From: Treponema sp.
GTDB lineage: Bacteria; Spirochaetota; Spirochaetia; Treponematales; Breznakiellaceae
NCBI GenBank assembly: GCA_009781635.1
Contig: WQXU01000012.1
Coordinates: 1 to 64,000, forward strand
Length of the DNA: 64,000 bases
Direction of reading: 5' to 3'
Shown: positions 33,623-42,379 of the stretch, in pieces
Numbering within the stretch: position 1 is the first letter of the stretch
How the letters are laid out: every line of letters begins with the position of its first letter
The notes under the pieces: model-generated
The model's database searches: none
What the model was told of the DNA's origin: nothing
Seen by the model: only the letters and a program-made list of their open reading frames with translations
Position numbers and translations under genes: made by a program

Positions 33623-34270
33623 ATGGGTGTAAGGGGCGAAGTATTCTCAAACAAAGTTATATTACCGAACAGGACATATTTCTTTAATGTTAAGGAAAAC
33701 CGCGTTGGAGATCTTTATCTTAACATTGTAGAGAGCAAGGGCCGTGACAATGGCGGCTTTGATCGTCAATCGGTTATTTTGTTCGCGGATGATTTGCAGG
33801 AATTTCTAAAAGGCTTTGACGAATCCCTGCGGGTAATGGAAAAGTCAATGCGTGAAAAGCGGACATCATCGCCGCGCAGCAAAAGGGACAATTCAAACAG
33901 TGATGAGAGACCCCCGCGCTCAGACAGACCTTCGCGTTCAGACAGGCCGGCGCGCGCATTTAAAAGTGACGAAAGACCTTCGCGCCGTGAAGAGAGACCT
34001 TCACGCACAGACAGACCTTCACGCACAGACAGACCTTCACGCACAGACAGGCCGGCGCGTGCATTTAAAAGCGGTGACAGACCCTCGCGCTCAGACAGAC
34101 CTTCACGTGATGAGAGACCTGCGCGTTCATTTAAGCGCGATGAAAAACCTGCGCGCTCACGGTATGGCGAACATGGAGAGAGGGGACGTAAAAACGAACG
34201 CGGAAGAGATAATGCATCTCAATCGCGGCACAAGTCCGGTAAAAGGGTTGTGGTCAGGAAAAAAGATTAG
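33623..34270 (+). CDS. PUR-domain (DUF3276) protein with Arg-rich repeat tail
   Basis: A 215-residue protein. Residues 1-75 (MGVRGEVFSNKVILPNRTYF, then DLYLNIVESKG and FADDLQEFLKGF) match the DUF3276/PUR-alpha-like domain found in spirochaetes and Bacteroidetes; Borrelia BpuR of this group binds DNA and RNA. The remaining 140 residues are disordered and extremely basic, built from six-residue units such as RPSRTD and RPSRSD broken by RPARAFKS blocks. At 33995-34048 three perfect 18-base repeats encode RPSRTD three times. GGAG lies before the ATG, 3 bases after the mutase stop. It overlaps rnhB convergently by 4 bases. Probably an RNA-binding regulator. Confidence 0.85.
   Translation: MGVRGEVFSNKVILPNRTYFFNVKENRVGDLYLNIVESKGRDNGGFDRQSVILFADDLQEFLKGFDESLRVMEKSMREKRTSSPRSKRDNSNSDERPPRSDRPSRSDRPARAFKSDERPSRREERPSRTDRPSRTDRPSRTDRPARAFKSGDRPSRSDRPSRDERPARSFKRDEKPARSRYGEHGERGRKNERGRDNASQSRHKSGKRVVVRKKD
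33995..34048 (+). repeat. Three perfect 18-bp tandem repeats inside the PUR gene
   Basis: The unit AGACCTTCACGCACAGAC occurs three times without change (33995, 34013, 34031), surrounded by degenerate copies. The length is a multiple of three, so copy-number changes would lengthen or shorten the basic tail without breaking the frame. Confidence 0.9.
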
Positions 34271-34836
34271 ATCTTCACTTTAAAACTTATTCTCTGTATC
34301 GGGGAAGGGCCGTATTCTATGACCGCCTGGCGGTGCGCTTTTGTCGGATATCCCTTATGCTTTTCATAACCGTACTGCGGATAAAGTTTTGCCATTTCGT
34401 CCATGTAGTTATCGCGCTCGGTTTTTGCAAGTATGGAAGCTGCCATAACTTCCGGAACCTTTGCATCCGCTTTTATCATTGCAGTGCACATGATGCCAAG
34501 GCATGGAGCAAATTTTCCGTCGGCAATGGCTGTGATATTTGCATCAGGCGGCAGAGAGTATTTTTTTAACATGCAGTCAAATGCGCGTTTCATTGCAAGA
34601 AGGCTTGCCTGCAGAATATTAATGCTGTCAATTTCCGTGTGCGATGCCCAGCCGATTCCCCAGGCAAGAGCCTCATTGCAAATAATGTGTCTTGCATTGT
34701 CCCGATGAGCAGAAGTCATTTTTTTTGAATCATTTAATATGTGCAGCGGAAAATTACTTTTTAGGATAACTGCGGCAGCGCAGACAGGCCCTGCCAATGG
34801 CCCCCTTCCGGCTTCATCAATTCCGCAAATAATCAT
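34267..34836 (-). CDS. rnhB: Ribonuclease HII
   Basis: A 189-residue enzyme that cuts RNA in RNA-DNA hybrids and removes single ribonucleotides from DNA. Its start, MIICGIDEAGRGPLAGPVCA, carries D7 and E8 of the active site; a further acidic residue lies in the IADGKF strand and VMAASILAKTERDNYM is the conserved C-terminal block. The C-terminus overlaps the PUR gene by 4 bases on the other strand. The ATG overlaps the stop of the upstream phosphoribosyltransferase (TAATG), so both are translated in series. Length is slightly short but complete. Confidence 0.93.
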   Translation of the reverse strand: MIICGIDEAGRGPLAGPVCAAAVILKSNFPLHILNDSKKMTSAHRDNARHIICNEALAWGIGWASHTEIDSINILQASLLAMKRAFDCMLKKYSLPPDANITAIADGKFAPCLGIMCTAMIKADAKVPEVMAASILAKTERDNYMDEMAKLYPQYGYEKHKGYPTKAHRQAVIEYGPSPIQRISFKVKI

Positions 34837-35444
34837 TACAAGTCCGTAATTGCCTGCAATGCTTCTTTCAGGCCGGGATCGCGCGCATAGTAATGTTCAT
34901 TCAGCTCCTCTTCTGTAAGTCCCACAAGTTCATGGCTCATGTAGTGAATCCATGAGCCTTCATCGTTAAGGGACATATCGTGCCTGCGGCACCAGTAATC
35001 AGGCTGATAGGGAAGCTGCTCTTCTTTGTCTGTAAAATATTTGTAATCATGAACAGCAATTTTTAGATCTTTGCGCGGAATTCCCTTTTCAATTATTATT
35101 TGAGCAAGGTGATTAATTGTTCTGCCTGTATCAAATATATCATCTACAAGCAGCACTTTATCGCCGACACGCAGATAATCAGGCGAGTATGTCCAGCCGT
35201 CAACTTTTACCTTGTCTGCCTTTGCAACATCCGTATAGGAACGGGCGACAACTGCCGCATAATAAACAGGATGCTCTGCCTTACGAACAATTTTAAAATA
35301 CTCGCTTATAATATTGCCAAGGTAGGCGCCGCCGCGAAGAGACACATATATTACATTGGGTATAAATCCATCGGTATAAATGCGATGCGCAAGTTTAATC
35401 GCATTATCCCTTTCTGTGTCGAATTGCAAGAATTCTTTTTTCAT
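34836..35444 (-). CDS. Phosphoribosyltransferase-domain protein
   Basis: A 202-residue type I phosphoribosyltransferase. The PRPP loop VLLVDDIFDTGRTINHL is complete, and VIYVSLRGGAYLGNIISEYF is the upstream region of the fold. It resembles hypoxanthine/xanthine-guanine-type enzymes of purine salvage more than pyrimidine ones, but the base-binding hood is not diagnostic. AAAGGAGG lies 6 bases before the ATG and spans the stop of the rhomboid gene. It is in a series of tightly packed minus-strand genes with rnhB and rhomboid. Confidence 0.85.
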   Translation of the reverse strand: MKKEFLQFDTERDNAIKLAHRIYTDGFIPNVIYVSLRGGAYLGNIISEYFKIVRKAEHPVYYAAVVARSYTDVAKADKVKVDGWTYSPDYLRVGDKVLLVDDIFDTGRTINHLAQIIIEKGIPRKDLKIAVHDYKYFTDKEEQLPYQPDYWCRRHDMSLNDEGSWIHYMSHELVGLTEEELNEHYYARDPGLKEALQAITDL

Positions 35445-36047
35445 TTACTGCCTCCTTTGCATAGCTGTTATAGAACCTTTTGGGCGGAGATTCCCGCTGG
35501 TTCGGAAAAACCCGAAAAAGCTGCCGCATAATCCGCCTACAATATGCGCAAAATGTGAAATATTATCCTGGCCTGAACTGTTAATGAACTGCACGCCCAT
35601 ATACAGAATTAACACTATAATAAATGTTAAAGGAATTTCCCCTGTGGAGAAATTTGTAAAAGAAGATAAAAGAATCATCATAAATACAACGCCTGAAGCG
35701 CCCAAAAGATAGCTGTTAAATAAAATAACATTTAAAATCCCCGTAACAAGCGCCGTAATGACAATCATTATTAACAATGAAACCGAACCGTAACTTTCTT
35801 CAAGCATGGGGCCGATAAGGAGTATCAGCGTAAAATTATTTATAAGATGCGTCCAGTTTGCATGGCCCATAATATGTGTAATTATTGTTATCCAGTTATT
35901 AAATTTCCCTGCATGGAAATTATTTCTCCCCGGAACCATGAACCAGAATTCCGTCAGGCCGGGAAATATTGTTTTTGTTAATAACATAATCAACGCGCAC
36001 AGCAATGTAAATGTTAAAACCGTAGGCGCGTTGTACTTGATTCTCAT
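35445..36047 (-). CDS. Rhomboid intramembrane serine protease
   Basis: A 200-residue membrane protease with about six hydrophobic segments. GHANWTHLINN (61-71) is the conserved loop before the active site. GASG with S118 is the nucleophile and H168 in AHIVGGLCG the catalytic histidine. Rhomboids cut membrane proteins within their transmembrane segments. The substrate is unknown. AGAGAG lies upstream of the ATG. It abuts the phosphoribosyltransferase gene with no gap, so they are co-transcribed. Confidence 0.9.
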   Translation of the reverse strand: MRIKYNAPTVLTFTLLCALIMLLTKTIFPGLTEFWFMVPGRNNFHAGKFNNWITIITHIMGHANWTHLINNFTLILLIGPMLEESYGSVSLLIMIVITALVTGILNVILFNSYLLGASGVVFMMILLSSFTNFSTGEIPLTFIIVLILYMGVQFINSSGQDNISHFAHIVGGLCGSFFGFFRTSGNLRPKGSITAMQRRQ

Positions 36048-36082
36048 GTTTTTTCTCTCTTTAGTTAATCATATGCATGTTT

Positions 36083-36859
36083 TCAGGATATTGATTTAAT
36101 TTCTATCTCTACAGGACAATGATCCGAGCCGGTGACATCCGGCCTTATAATTGATGATTTTACCTTTGGCAGAAGATCCCTGTCTACGCAGTGATAATCA
36201 ATTCTCCATCCGATATTTTCTTCGCGCGCCCGGCTTCTGTAAGACCACCAGGAATAATGACCTGTTTCCCCGGGATGAAAATGCCGGAAGGTATCGACAT
36301 GGCCTGCTGCCAAAAATGAATCCATCCATGCCCGCTCTTCCGGCAGATAACCTGCGCTTTTTTCATTTTGCTTTGGCCGCGCAAGGTCGATAGGAGTATG
36401 CGCTACATTATAATCGCCGCATAGCAGAAAATGCCTTCCCTTTTTTACAATTGAATTGCAAAGTTTTAATATGGCGTCATTAAAAGCAAGTTTATAGGAA
36501 AGCCGTTTTCCCTCATCCTGTGAATTGGGAAAATATGCCGCTATAAGGGAGAAATCTTTATATTCGGCGATAAGGACCCGCCCTTCTTCGTCAAATTCAG
36601 GTATGCCAAGGAAGCGTACATCATCGGGTTTTTTCTTTGTATAAATTGCAACGCCGGAATAGCCTTTCTTTTTGGCGCTTGCCCAGAAGGAAGAATATGA
36701 TGTTCCAGGCGGATTTATAAATACGGCAGAAAGCTGTCCGGGTTCGGCTTTTGTTTCATTTATGCAAATAATATCTGGGTTCTCTTTTTTTAACCATTCA
36801 AAGAAACCCCGCTTTTCTACAGCGCGAATACCGTTAACATTCCATGATATAATCCGCAT
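36083..36859 (-). CDS. xth: Exodeoxyribonuclease III
   Basis: A 258-residue AP endonuclease/3'-5' exonuclease of base-excision repair. MRIISWNVNGIRAV with N7, ICINETKAEP with E35, the LCGDYNVAHTPIDLARPK block and GSDHCPVEIEI with the catalytic Asp-His at the C-terminus define the family. Length is standard. The ATG lacks a ribosome site; TTGAAA-18-TATAAT ends 5 bases before it, so the transcript may be leaderless. It follows the MATE gene by 15 bases on the same strand but seems to have its own promoter. Confidence 0.95.
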   Translation of the reverse strand: MRIISWNVNGIRAVEKRGFFEWLKKENPDIICINETKAEPGQLSAVFINPPGTSYSSFWASAKKKGYSGVAIYTKKKPDDVRFLGIPEFDEEGRVLIAEYKDFSLIAAYFPNSQDEGKRLSYKLAFNDAILKLCNSIVKKGRHFLLCGDYNVAHTPIDLARPKQNEKSAGYLPEERAWMDSFLAAGHVDTFRHFHPGETGHYSWWSYRSRAREENIGWRIDYHCVDRDLLPKVKSSIIRPDVTGSDHCPVEIEIKSIS

Positions 36860-36864
36860 GAGAC

Positions 36865-36894
36865 ATTATAAGTCTTAAATAACTTTTTTTTCAA
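36865..36894 (-). promoter_or_regulatory. Leaderless promoter of xth
   Basis: On the minus strand TTGAAA (36894-36889), 18 bases, consensus TATAAT (36870-36865), then 5 bases to ATG 36859. It overlaps the end of the MATE gene. Confidence 0.55.
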
Positions 36895-38287
36895 TCCACT
36901 TGCCGCTTAACCAGCGTTTTGTAAAAAGAATTCCGCGGGAAAGAAAATCCAGACCCATAGCAATATAAACGGCAACAGGACCAAGGCCGAGTACGAAAGC
37001 CATAAAAAAAGCGGCGCATACCCTTACAAGCCACATGGTGCATCCGGCAACAATCATTACATAGCGTGCGTCTCCGGCGGCCTTTAATGCATTCGGAAGC
37101 ACAAATGAAGGGCACCAGAATAAGGTTGATGTAATACAGTGGACCCTTAAAAACAATTTGCACATTTCACCCGCTTCCGGCGACAGCTGGAATATGCTGA
37201 CTATCTGATCCATAAATATAAAAATATTTATATTTATAAAAAGATAGGTTAGATAAGAGAGAATCATGATTTTTTTTGTATATCTTTTAACGGCAAGATA
37301 GTCGCCTGCGCCTATACATTGCCCGACTACAATCAATAATCCCATGCCGTAACCGCTGCCGGGCATAAAGGCCAATGAATTAATCGTAGCTCCCACTGCG
37401 TTAGCTGCAATGGCAGCGGTTCCGAATGCGGTAAATATTCTTGTTACAAGTATTTTTCCTATCTGGAACATGGACGATTCAAGCCCGCTTGGAACGCCGA
37501 TATTCAAAATGCGTTTTATCATATCAGTTTCCAGTTTTATTTTTGCAAGACCGTGCAGATTGATAATTCTTGCTTTGTCTTTCATCAGCAGATATATCAG
37601 CAGGACTGCGACAATAATCCGTCCCAAAAACGCGGAGATGCCGGCTCCTGCTACGCCCATCTTCATTGCATAAATAAACAGGGCATTTGCGCCTATGTTA
37701 AAAATATTTAAAAGCACAACAGATCTCATGGGGACTTTTGAATTTCCCATGCTCCGGAATATGGCGGCGGCTGAAGTGTAAAGCGCAAGAAATGGATATG
37801 AAAGAGCAATAAAAAGGAAATAAACATCAGCCGAATGCATTACATCATCTGCAATGTCGCCGAAAATGATCTTTAGCATTAAACGGCGCGTAATGATTGT
37901 AAATATCATAAGAACTGCGGAAATTACAAGGCTTATGTATACAAGCTGCCTTGCCGAGCAGCAAGCGTTTTTATTATCTTTGCGCCCAAGGTACTGGCTT
38001 GCCACTACGGATCCGCCGGTTGCAATGGCATTAAATGCGGTAATAATTAAAAAATTGATTGTTTCAACTAATGAGATGCCGGACATTGCATGTTCGCCTG
38101 CGGAGCTTACCATAACCATGGTGACAATGCCGATCAAGACTATAAGAAGCTGTTCAACAATTAACGGCCAGAAAAGAGTGAAAAGTTTTTTATTGTTCCA
38201 GTCTGCGGGCGTGAGAGTTACCGGTGTATCAAGCGGAGAGCTGCGTATCGCAGGTTCTACTCCTGTTATTATCTGCTTTGTACTCAT
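36875..38287 (-). CDS. MATE-family efflux transporter
   Basis: A 470-residue integral membrane protein with about twelve hydrophobic segments. The first half begins FTLFWPLIVEQLLIVLIGIV with a repeated pattern in the second half (DMIKRILNIGVPSGLESSMF), the internal symmetry of MATE antiporters. Conserved parts include TGGSVVASQYLGRKD and GYGMGLLIVVGQCIGAGDY. MATE proteins export drugs and metabolites with Na+ or H+ influx. AAGG about 7 bases before the ATG is a weak site. It is divergent from the alpha/beta-hydrolase gene at 38337 with 49 bases between. Confidence 0.9.
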   Translation of the reverse strand: MSTKQIITGVEPAIRSSPLDTPVTLTPADWNNKKLFTLFWPLIVEQLLIVLIGIVTMVMVSSAGEHAMSGISLVETINFLIITAFNAIATGGSVVASQYLGRKDNKNACCSARQLVYISLVISAVLMIFTIITRRLMLKIIFGDIADDVMHSADVYFLFIALSYPFLALYTSAAAIFRSMGNSKVPMRSVVLLNIFNIGANALFIYAMKMGVAGAGISAFLGRIIVAVLLIYLLMKDKARIINLHGLAKIKLETDMIKRILNIGVPSGLESSMFQIGKILVTRIFTAFGTAAIAANAVGATINSLAFMPGSGYGMGLLIVVGQCIGAGDYLAVKRYTKKIMILSYLTYLFININIFIFMDQIVSIFQLSPEAGEMCKLFLRVHCITSTLFWCPSFVLPNALKAAGDARYVMIVAGCTMWLVRVCAAFFMAFVLGLGPVAVYIAMGLDFLSRGILFTKRWLSGKWIEKKVI

Positions 38288-38301
38288 GATATGCCTTACT
38301 A

Positions 38302-38329
38302 TTTACATGTACACAATTTATGTTATATT
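38302..38329 (+). promoter_or_regulatory. Leaderless promoter of the hydrolase gene
   Basis: TTTACA (38302-38307), 16 bases, TATATT (38324-38329), then 7 bases to ATG 38337. No Shine-Dalgarno site is visible. Confidence 0.55.
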
Positions 38330-38336
38330 TACAAGT

Positions 38337-39440
38337 ATGGCGAGCATATTTGACTATTTATCATGGAGGGGGGATCTTGATTTTAACGTTTCTCCTTTTA
38401 ATCCCGTTGATAATATTATTTTCTCCCAGCTCTCATACCTTACGCTGGACGGAATTGTTCCAGGTCCTGATGAAAAAGACGGGATCAGTATCGCTCTTGC
38501 TGTCAGGGTGTTTAACGAGAAACTCAGCCAGCCGGATTTTAAATTAACGTCAACTTTTAAGGAAGATCCTGATTTAATAAGAGCCCTGGGTGATTCCAGG
38601 CGGTTTGGGAACTGTCAGCTTTTTGGTTATGTAAATCATATTGATAATGCCCGGGAAGTTCAATTTTCCGCCTTGTGTATTTCCATAAGCGATGATTACA
38701 GCTTTGTCATATTCCGAGGAACGGATTCTTCACTTATAGGATGGAAAGAAGATTTTAACATGTGCTTTAAAGAAGTGATTCCTTCCCAGCTGGAAGCTGT
38801 TAAATACCTTGAAATGATGTCTGTTAAAATCAACGGCGATCTTCGTATCGGCGGACATTCCAAGGGAGGAAATTTGGCTATTTACGCCGCATCGCAATGC
38901 AGCAAAAAGGTGCAAAAGCGCATAACGGATATTTATAACAATGACGGCCCCGGTTTTCATGAGAAAGTCATATCCAGCCCGGGTTATGCCGCAATTAAGG
39001 GCAGAATACATTCATATGTTCCGCAGTCATCGATTATTGGAATGTTTATGGAACACGGGGATGACTTTACTGTCATAAAAAGCAGCGAGAACGGACTTAT
39101 GCAGCACAGTCTGTATTCGTGGGAAGTGACACGTAACGATATTGTCCGCGCGGAAAAATCCACAGTCAGCAGCCGTTTTATAAATAAGACAATCCGCGAA
39201 TGGATTAACAATCATGACAAATCGCAGCGTGAAAAATTTATAGAAGCTCTTTATTACATTTTAAATGCGGCGAATGTAAAATCAGTTTCCGATTTGGAGA
39301 ATTCATGGCTTTCAACTGCAGGCCGCGTCCTGAAATCGCTTAATAATGTGGATGAGACAACCAAAAAATTTATCAGGAAAGCCATGCTGGGACTGTTTCA
39401 CACTGCAGGAAAAAATATTAATACCCTGCTTGACAGCTAG
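38337..39440 (+). CDS. Mbeg1-like (DUF2974) alpha/beta-hydrolase
   Basis: A 367-residue cytoplasmic protein with a lipase-like fold. Beginning MASIFDYLSWRGDLDF is typical of DUF2974 proteins; the nucleophile elbow GGHSKGGNLAIYAA has the GxSxG serine, with FRGTDSS before it. The family is of uncertain function, related to lipases. I use ATG 38337; the frame is open for 480 bases upstream, but that stretch lies over the divergent MATE gene and has no family features. It stands alone, with a leaderless-type promoter. Catalytic Asp and His cannot be placed with certainty. Confidence 0.85.
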   Translation: MASIFDYLSWRGDLDFNVSPFNPVDNIIFSQLSYLTLDGIVPGPDEKDGISIALAVRVFNEKLSQPDFKLTSTFKEDPDLIRALGDSRRFGNCQLFGYVNHIDNAREVQFSALCISISDDYSFVIFRGTDSSLIGWKEDFNMCFKEVIPSQLEAVKYLEMMSVKINGDLRIGGHSKGGNLAIYAASQCSKKVQKRITDIYNNDGPGFHEKVISSPGYAAIKGRIHSYVPQSSIIGMFMEHGDDFTVIKSSENGLMQHSLYSWEVTRNDIVRAEKSTVSSRFINKTIREWINNHDKSQREKFIEALYYILNAANVKSVSDLENSWLSTAGRVLKSLNNVDETTKKFIRKAMLGLFHTAGKNINTLLDS

Positions 39441-39445
39441 AAAAC

Positions 39446-40996
39446 CTACATTAACGGCGCAAAAACACGCAGCACATCCTGCGTTATCTTTTGGAAGGCG
39501 TTGCGGGCGCAGTCTTTAAGGGTTATTTCCTGCGAAGAGGGTATTGTGCGGATAAAATCATCTTTTATTGAAGCTATTGTCTTGCTTGCATATATAAGCA
39601 CGCCGCATTCAAAGTGAAGGTACAAACTGCGGAAATCCAGATTTGTTGTGCCGACTGTCGCTATTGTATCATCAGAGATAAATGTTTTTCCGTGGTTAAA
39701 ACCGGAAGTGTACTCATAGACTTTTACGCCCGCCTGAATCAGCCTGCGGTAATAGGAACGCGATGTAATTGCAACAATCCATTTATCCCAGCGGTGAGGC
39801 GTCATAATCCGCACGTCAACGCCGCTTTTTGCAGCCAGTGTCAATGCAGATAACAGATTGTCGTCTACTATTAAGTACGGAGTATTTATAAATACATATT
39901 TTTTTGCCCGGCTGATAATCTGGATGTATACATGTTCTCCGACATTTTCTTTATCTATAGGGCTGTCTGCATACGGCTGTACAAAGCCCGCTTCAGGGAC
40001 GGTCTTTTCTGTGTTATCAGCATGCGGGTAAAATGAAGCATAATCATCTTTCTTTTTAAAACCCAAATTCCACATCTGCAGAAAAATTAATGTTAAAGAC
40101 CATGCTCCGTCTCCTTCAAGCATTATCGCTGAATCTTTCCAGTGCCCGAAACGTTCTACGGCGTTTATATACTCATCCCCGATATTCAGGCCGCCTGTAA
40201 ATGCAGTTTTCCCGTCAATCGAAACAATCTTGCGGTGATCGCGGTTATTCTGCAATGAGGAAACAATCGGCCTGAACCTGTTAAAAACAAAACTCTTAAT
40301 TCCTTTTTCTGTCAGGGTTTTCTGGAAATTCTGAGGCAATGTTAAGAAACAGCCCATGTCATCGTACATTATGCGCACATCAAGTCCCTGGGCTGCTTTT
40401 CTTTCCAGTATTGTCAGTATAGAACTGAGCATAAGCCCTTCTTTTATAATGAAAAACTCAAGGAATATATATGTTTTTGCTTTTTCAAGTTCTTCAAGCA
40501 GCCTGTAAAAAAAAGATTCACCGGAAGGAAAATATTTCTGCTTTGTATTTCCATAAACAGGGAAGCCCGCATACTCCTGCAGATAATGCGCATGCGTTTT
40601 AAATTCGGGATGAGTTTCGACTAACTCATTAAGACGGTTTCCCGGAAGATAAAAAGCCTCCTTGCTGTCGTTGATATTTTTGTGAAGAGCTCTCCTTAGT
40701 TTTTTCGGATTGGACAAATAATACAGCATTATATAAAGAATCCCTCCGAAAAAAGGGAATATAAGAATTGTAAAAATCCAGGTTATTTTAAAACCTGCTT
40801 TTTCATGTTTGTTGATAATAAATATACAGACAATAATGCTTAGAACAACGAGGATCCAGTATGAATATTCAAGATAAAATCCTGTTCCTGCTATCAGGGA
40901 AAAAAACAGGGCAATCTGGGCAAGAAGAGAAACAATTACAAAAACTCTTCTTCTAAAGATGTACTTTAGCCTGTCATACCATCTTTTCTTGATCAT
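39446..40996 (-). CDS. cls: Cardiolipin synthase (phospholipase D family)
   Basis: A 516-residue membrane enzyme. Two N-terminal hydrophobic segments (about 15-65) with the PLDc_N region (FPFFGGILYIMLYYLS) precede two HKD motifs: HRKIVSIDGKTAFTGGLN near 250 and HGKTFISDDTIATVGTTNLD near 430. It joins two phosphatidylglycerols into cardiolipin. Length and layout are standard. It has no ribosome site, but TTGTAG-17-TATATT lies just upstream (ends 10 bases before the ATG). It converges with the hydrolase gene, with 5 bases between stops. Confidence 0.93.
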   Translation of the reverse strand: MIKKRWYDRLKYIFRRRVFVIVSLLAQIALFFSLIAGTGFYLEYSYWILVVLSIIVCIFIINKHEKAGFKITWIFTILIFPFFGGILYIMLYYLSNPKKLRRALHKNINDSKEAFYLPGNRLNELVETHPEFKTHAHYLQEYAGFPVYGNTKQKYFPSGESFFYRLLEELEKAKTYIFLEFFIIKEGLMLSSILTILERKAAQGLDVRIMYDDMGCFLTLPQNFQKTLTEKGIKSFVFNRFRPIVSSLQNNRDHRKIVSIDGKTAFTGGLNIGDEYINAVERFGHWKDSAIMLEGDGAWSLTLIFLQMWNLGFKKKDDYASFYPHADNTEKTVPEAGFVQPYADSPIDKENVGEHVYIQIISRAKKYVFINTPYLIVDDNLLSALTLAAKSGVDVRIMTPHRWDKWIVAITSRSYYRRLIQAGVKVYEYTSGFNHGKTFISDDTIATVGTTNLDFRSLYLHFECGVLIYASKTIASIKDDFIRTIPSSQEITLKDCARNAFQKITQDVLRVFAPLM

Positions 40997-41006
40997 TTGT
41001 ACTATA

Positions 41007-41035
41007 AATATATAAAGGATTCGGAGAATCTACAA
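41007..41035 (-). promoter_or_regulatory. Near-leaderless promoter of cls
   Basis: On the minus strand TTGTAG (41035-41030), 17 bases, TATATT (41012-41007), then 10 bases to ATG 40996. The predicted leader is 2-5 bases. Confidence 0.5.
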
Positions 41036-41062
41036 GGTAATTAGTATCTGTTCAAAAAGCCC

Positions 41063-41752
41063 TTATACAGGCCAAATACCTGCGCCTTGCCGCAAAACAT
41101 CGATTTCATCTGAACACATATCCAGAATTGTAGAAAAAATTCTCTCCCTTTCTTCTCCGCTGTCAAGGATTAAATCAAGTCCTTCAATTTCTTCAAGTTC
41201 CCATCCGCTTTCAAAAAGCTCATCTTCCGGGATGGGAGGAAGCTCAAACTTTTTTCCGTCATGCTCGCCTGCATCTGAATGGCTGAGGGGTTCCCATTCT
41301 GCATGTATGGAAGTCATGCTTCTTTTGGCTGTTATGGAATAAAGCGGATGGTTTAAGGTTTCTACAAGCTGTACAGGAACTGGATAGTCAGGGATGCGTA
41401 CTCCAAGTTCCCGCCTTTTTATATCAAGGAATTTTTCGGTTCCCGACAGGGTTTTTAGGATGAACACATAGGGCCCGGGACACAGGCGGTTTATCAATCT
41501 GAAACGGGTATTATCCAGGCTGCATACTTCCCCGAATTGCGAGATTTTTGAACAAAGCAGGGTAAAATGCCTTTCATCTCTTTCGCCTGAAAGCTTTCTT
41601 AGTTTCTTTATCGCATCACGCGACTTAATGGAACAAACGATGCTCCAGCTTGTATCTGTAGGCAGCGCAACAAGCGCTCCGTCTTCCAGCATCCGCGCCG
41701 CGCGCTTTAACACTCTGTCATCAATATTTGACGGAACAATATACTCAATCAT
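41063..41752 (-). CDS. Sua5/YciO/YrdC-family protein
   Basis: A 229-residue protein with the YrdC fold: LPTDTSWSIVCSIKSRDAIKKL, GERDERHFTLLC and RLINRLCPGPYVFILKT and ELGVRIPDYPV. Family members load threonylcarbamoyl onto AMP for the t6A modification of tRNA (TsaC/Sua5), but this sequence is closer to the YciO group (its KxR..SxR loop is changed), so the reaction is uncertain. The C-terminal 60 residues are acidic and unusual. No clear ribosome site precedes the ATG. It follows a spirochaete-type unknown gene on the same strand. Confidence 0.82.
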   Translation of the reverse strand: MIEYIVPSNIDDRVLKRAARMLEDGALVALPTDTSWSIVCSIKSRDAIKKLRKLSGERDERHFTLLCSKISQFGEVCSLDNTRFRLINRLCPGPYVFILKTLSGTEKFLDIKRRELGVRIPDYPVPVQLVETLNHPLYSITAKRSMTSIHAEWEPLSHSDAGEHDGKKFELPPIPEDELFESGWELEEIEGLDLILDSGEERERIFSTILDMCSDEIDVLRQGAGIWPV

Positions 41753-41813
41753 AAGGAAATTCTCTTTTAATTTTCAGGCTGGAGTTGCGGATTTTGGCCA
41801 TATGAACTATATA

Positions 41814-42275
41814 TTAGGGCACCCATAATAATTTATCCGGAGCTGATTCCTTTAGATAAATATTTTCGTAGCGCCCGGAGTGTTCTGTACTTGTATCTTC
41901 CGGAAAATAATTCTGCATGAAAAACCAGAGAACATCACTCATTATATTTGCAGAATCTGTCGGAGCGTAGCGGTACCAGATTTCCTTTTCTTCCAGAATT
42001 TTTTTTGTTTTTTCGTTATTTTTACATAATTCCGGATCTGTAATCCGCCGGATTTCGCTTCTTAGTCCGCCGTAAATTGTCTTCCCTACAACAAACAGCC
42101 GCAGGCGGTTGCTTTCATCCATCCAGTAGATTTCAAAAATCCCCGCAAGAGCCGGAACCTTGGTGATAATATCATACCGGTCCGCTTTAGAAAGCGCAGA
42201 CCATTGAACAAAATAATAAATGTCTCCCTGTTTTTCCGTTGCTTTTATACCGCAGTTCATGACTAACTCTACCAT
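41814..42275 (-). CDS. Unrecognised soluble protein
   Basis: A 153-residue protein without signal peptide or membrane segment. It has mixed alpha/beta character: a helical N-terminus (QGDIYYFVQWSALSKADRYD), GIFEIYWMDESNRLRLFVVG, then a helical charged middle (DPELCKNNEKTKKILEEKE) and a Trp-rich end (SDVLWFFMQNYFPED). I do not recognise a family. The ATG 42275 lacks a ribosome site but has TTTACA-17-TGTAAT ending 6 bases upstream. It precedes the Sua5/YciO gene by 61 bases, perhaps as one operon, and is divergent from the sigma-54 promoter and sigma-factor gene. Confidence 0.6.
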   Translation of the reverse strand: MVELVMNCGIKATEKQGDIYYFVQWSALSKADRYDIITKVPALAGIFEIYWMDESNRLRLFVVGKTIYGGLRSEIRRITDPELCKNNEKTKKILEEKEIWYRYAPTDSANIMSDVLWFFMQNYFPEDTSTEHSGRYENIYLKESAPDKLLWVP

Positions 42276-42281
42276 AAAGAA

Positions 42282-42310
42282 ATTACAATTACTATGAGTT
42301 TTCCTGTAAA
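42282..42310 (-). promoter_or_regulatory. Possible leaderless promoter of the unknown gene
   Basis: On the minus strand TTTACA, 17 bases, TGTAAT (42287-42282), then 6 bases to ATG 42275. The -10 has a mismatch at its second position, so it is weaker than the others. Confidence 0.35.
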
Positions 42311-42379
42311 AAACGGCTGCTCAAAAGAGATTCTTGTATATAAATAATAATCATTGTATGAAAAACAATACAGTTTAGG

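Noticed and set aside
33995-34048. CRISPR array or mobile repeat
   Set aside because: Three short perfect repeats without spacers inside a coding region; they only encode RPSRTD units.
33774-34283. Second-frame ORFs in the PUR gene tail
   Set aside because: Repetitive DNA keeps several frames open. The frame with the PUR domain and ribosome site is the real one.
37854-38336. Upstream extension of the alpha/beta-hydrolase gene
   Set aside because: This part lies opposite the MATE gene and has no family features. The family start and a promoter point to ATG 38337.
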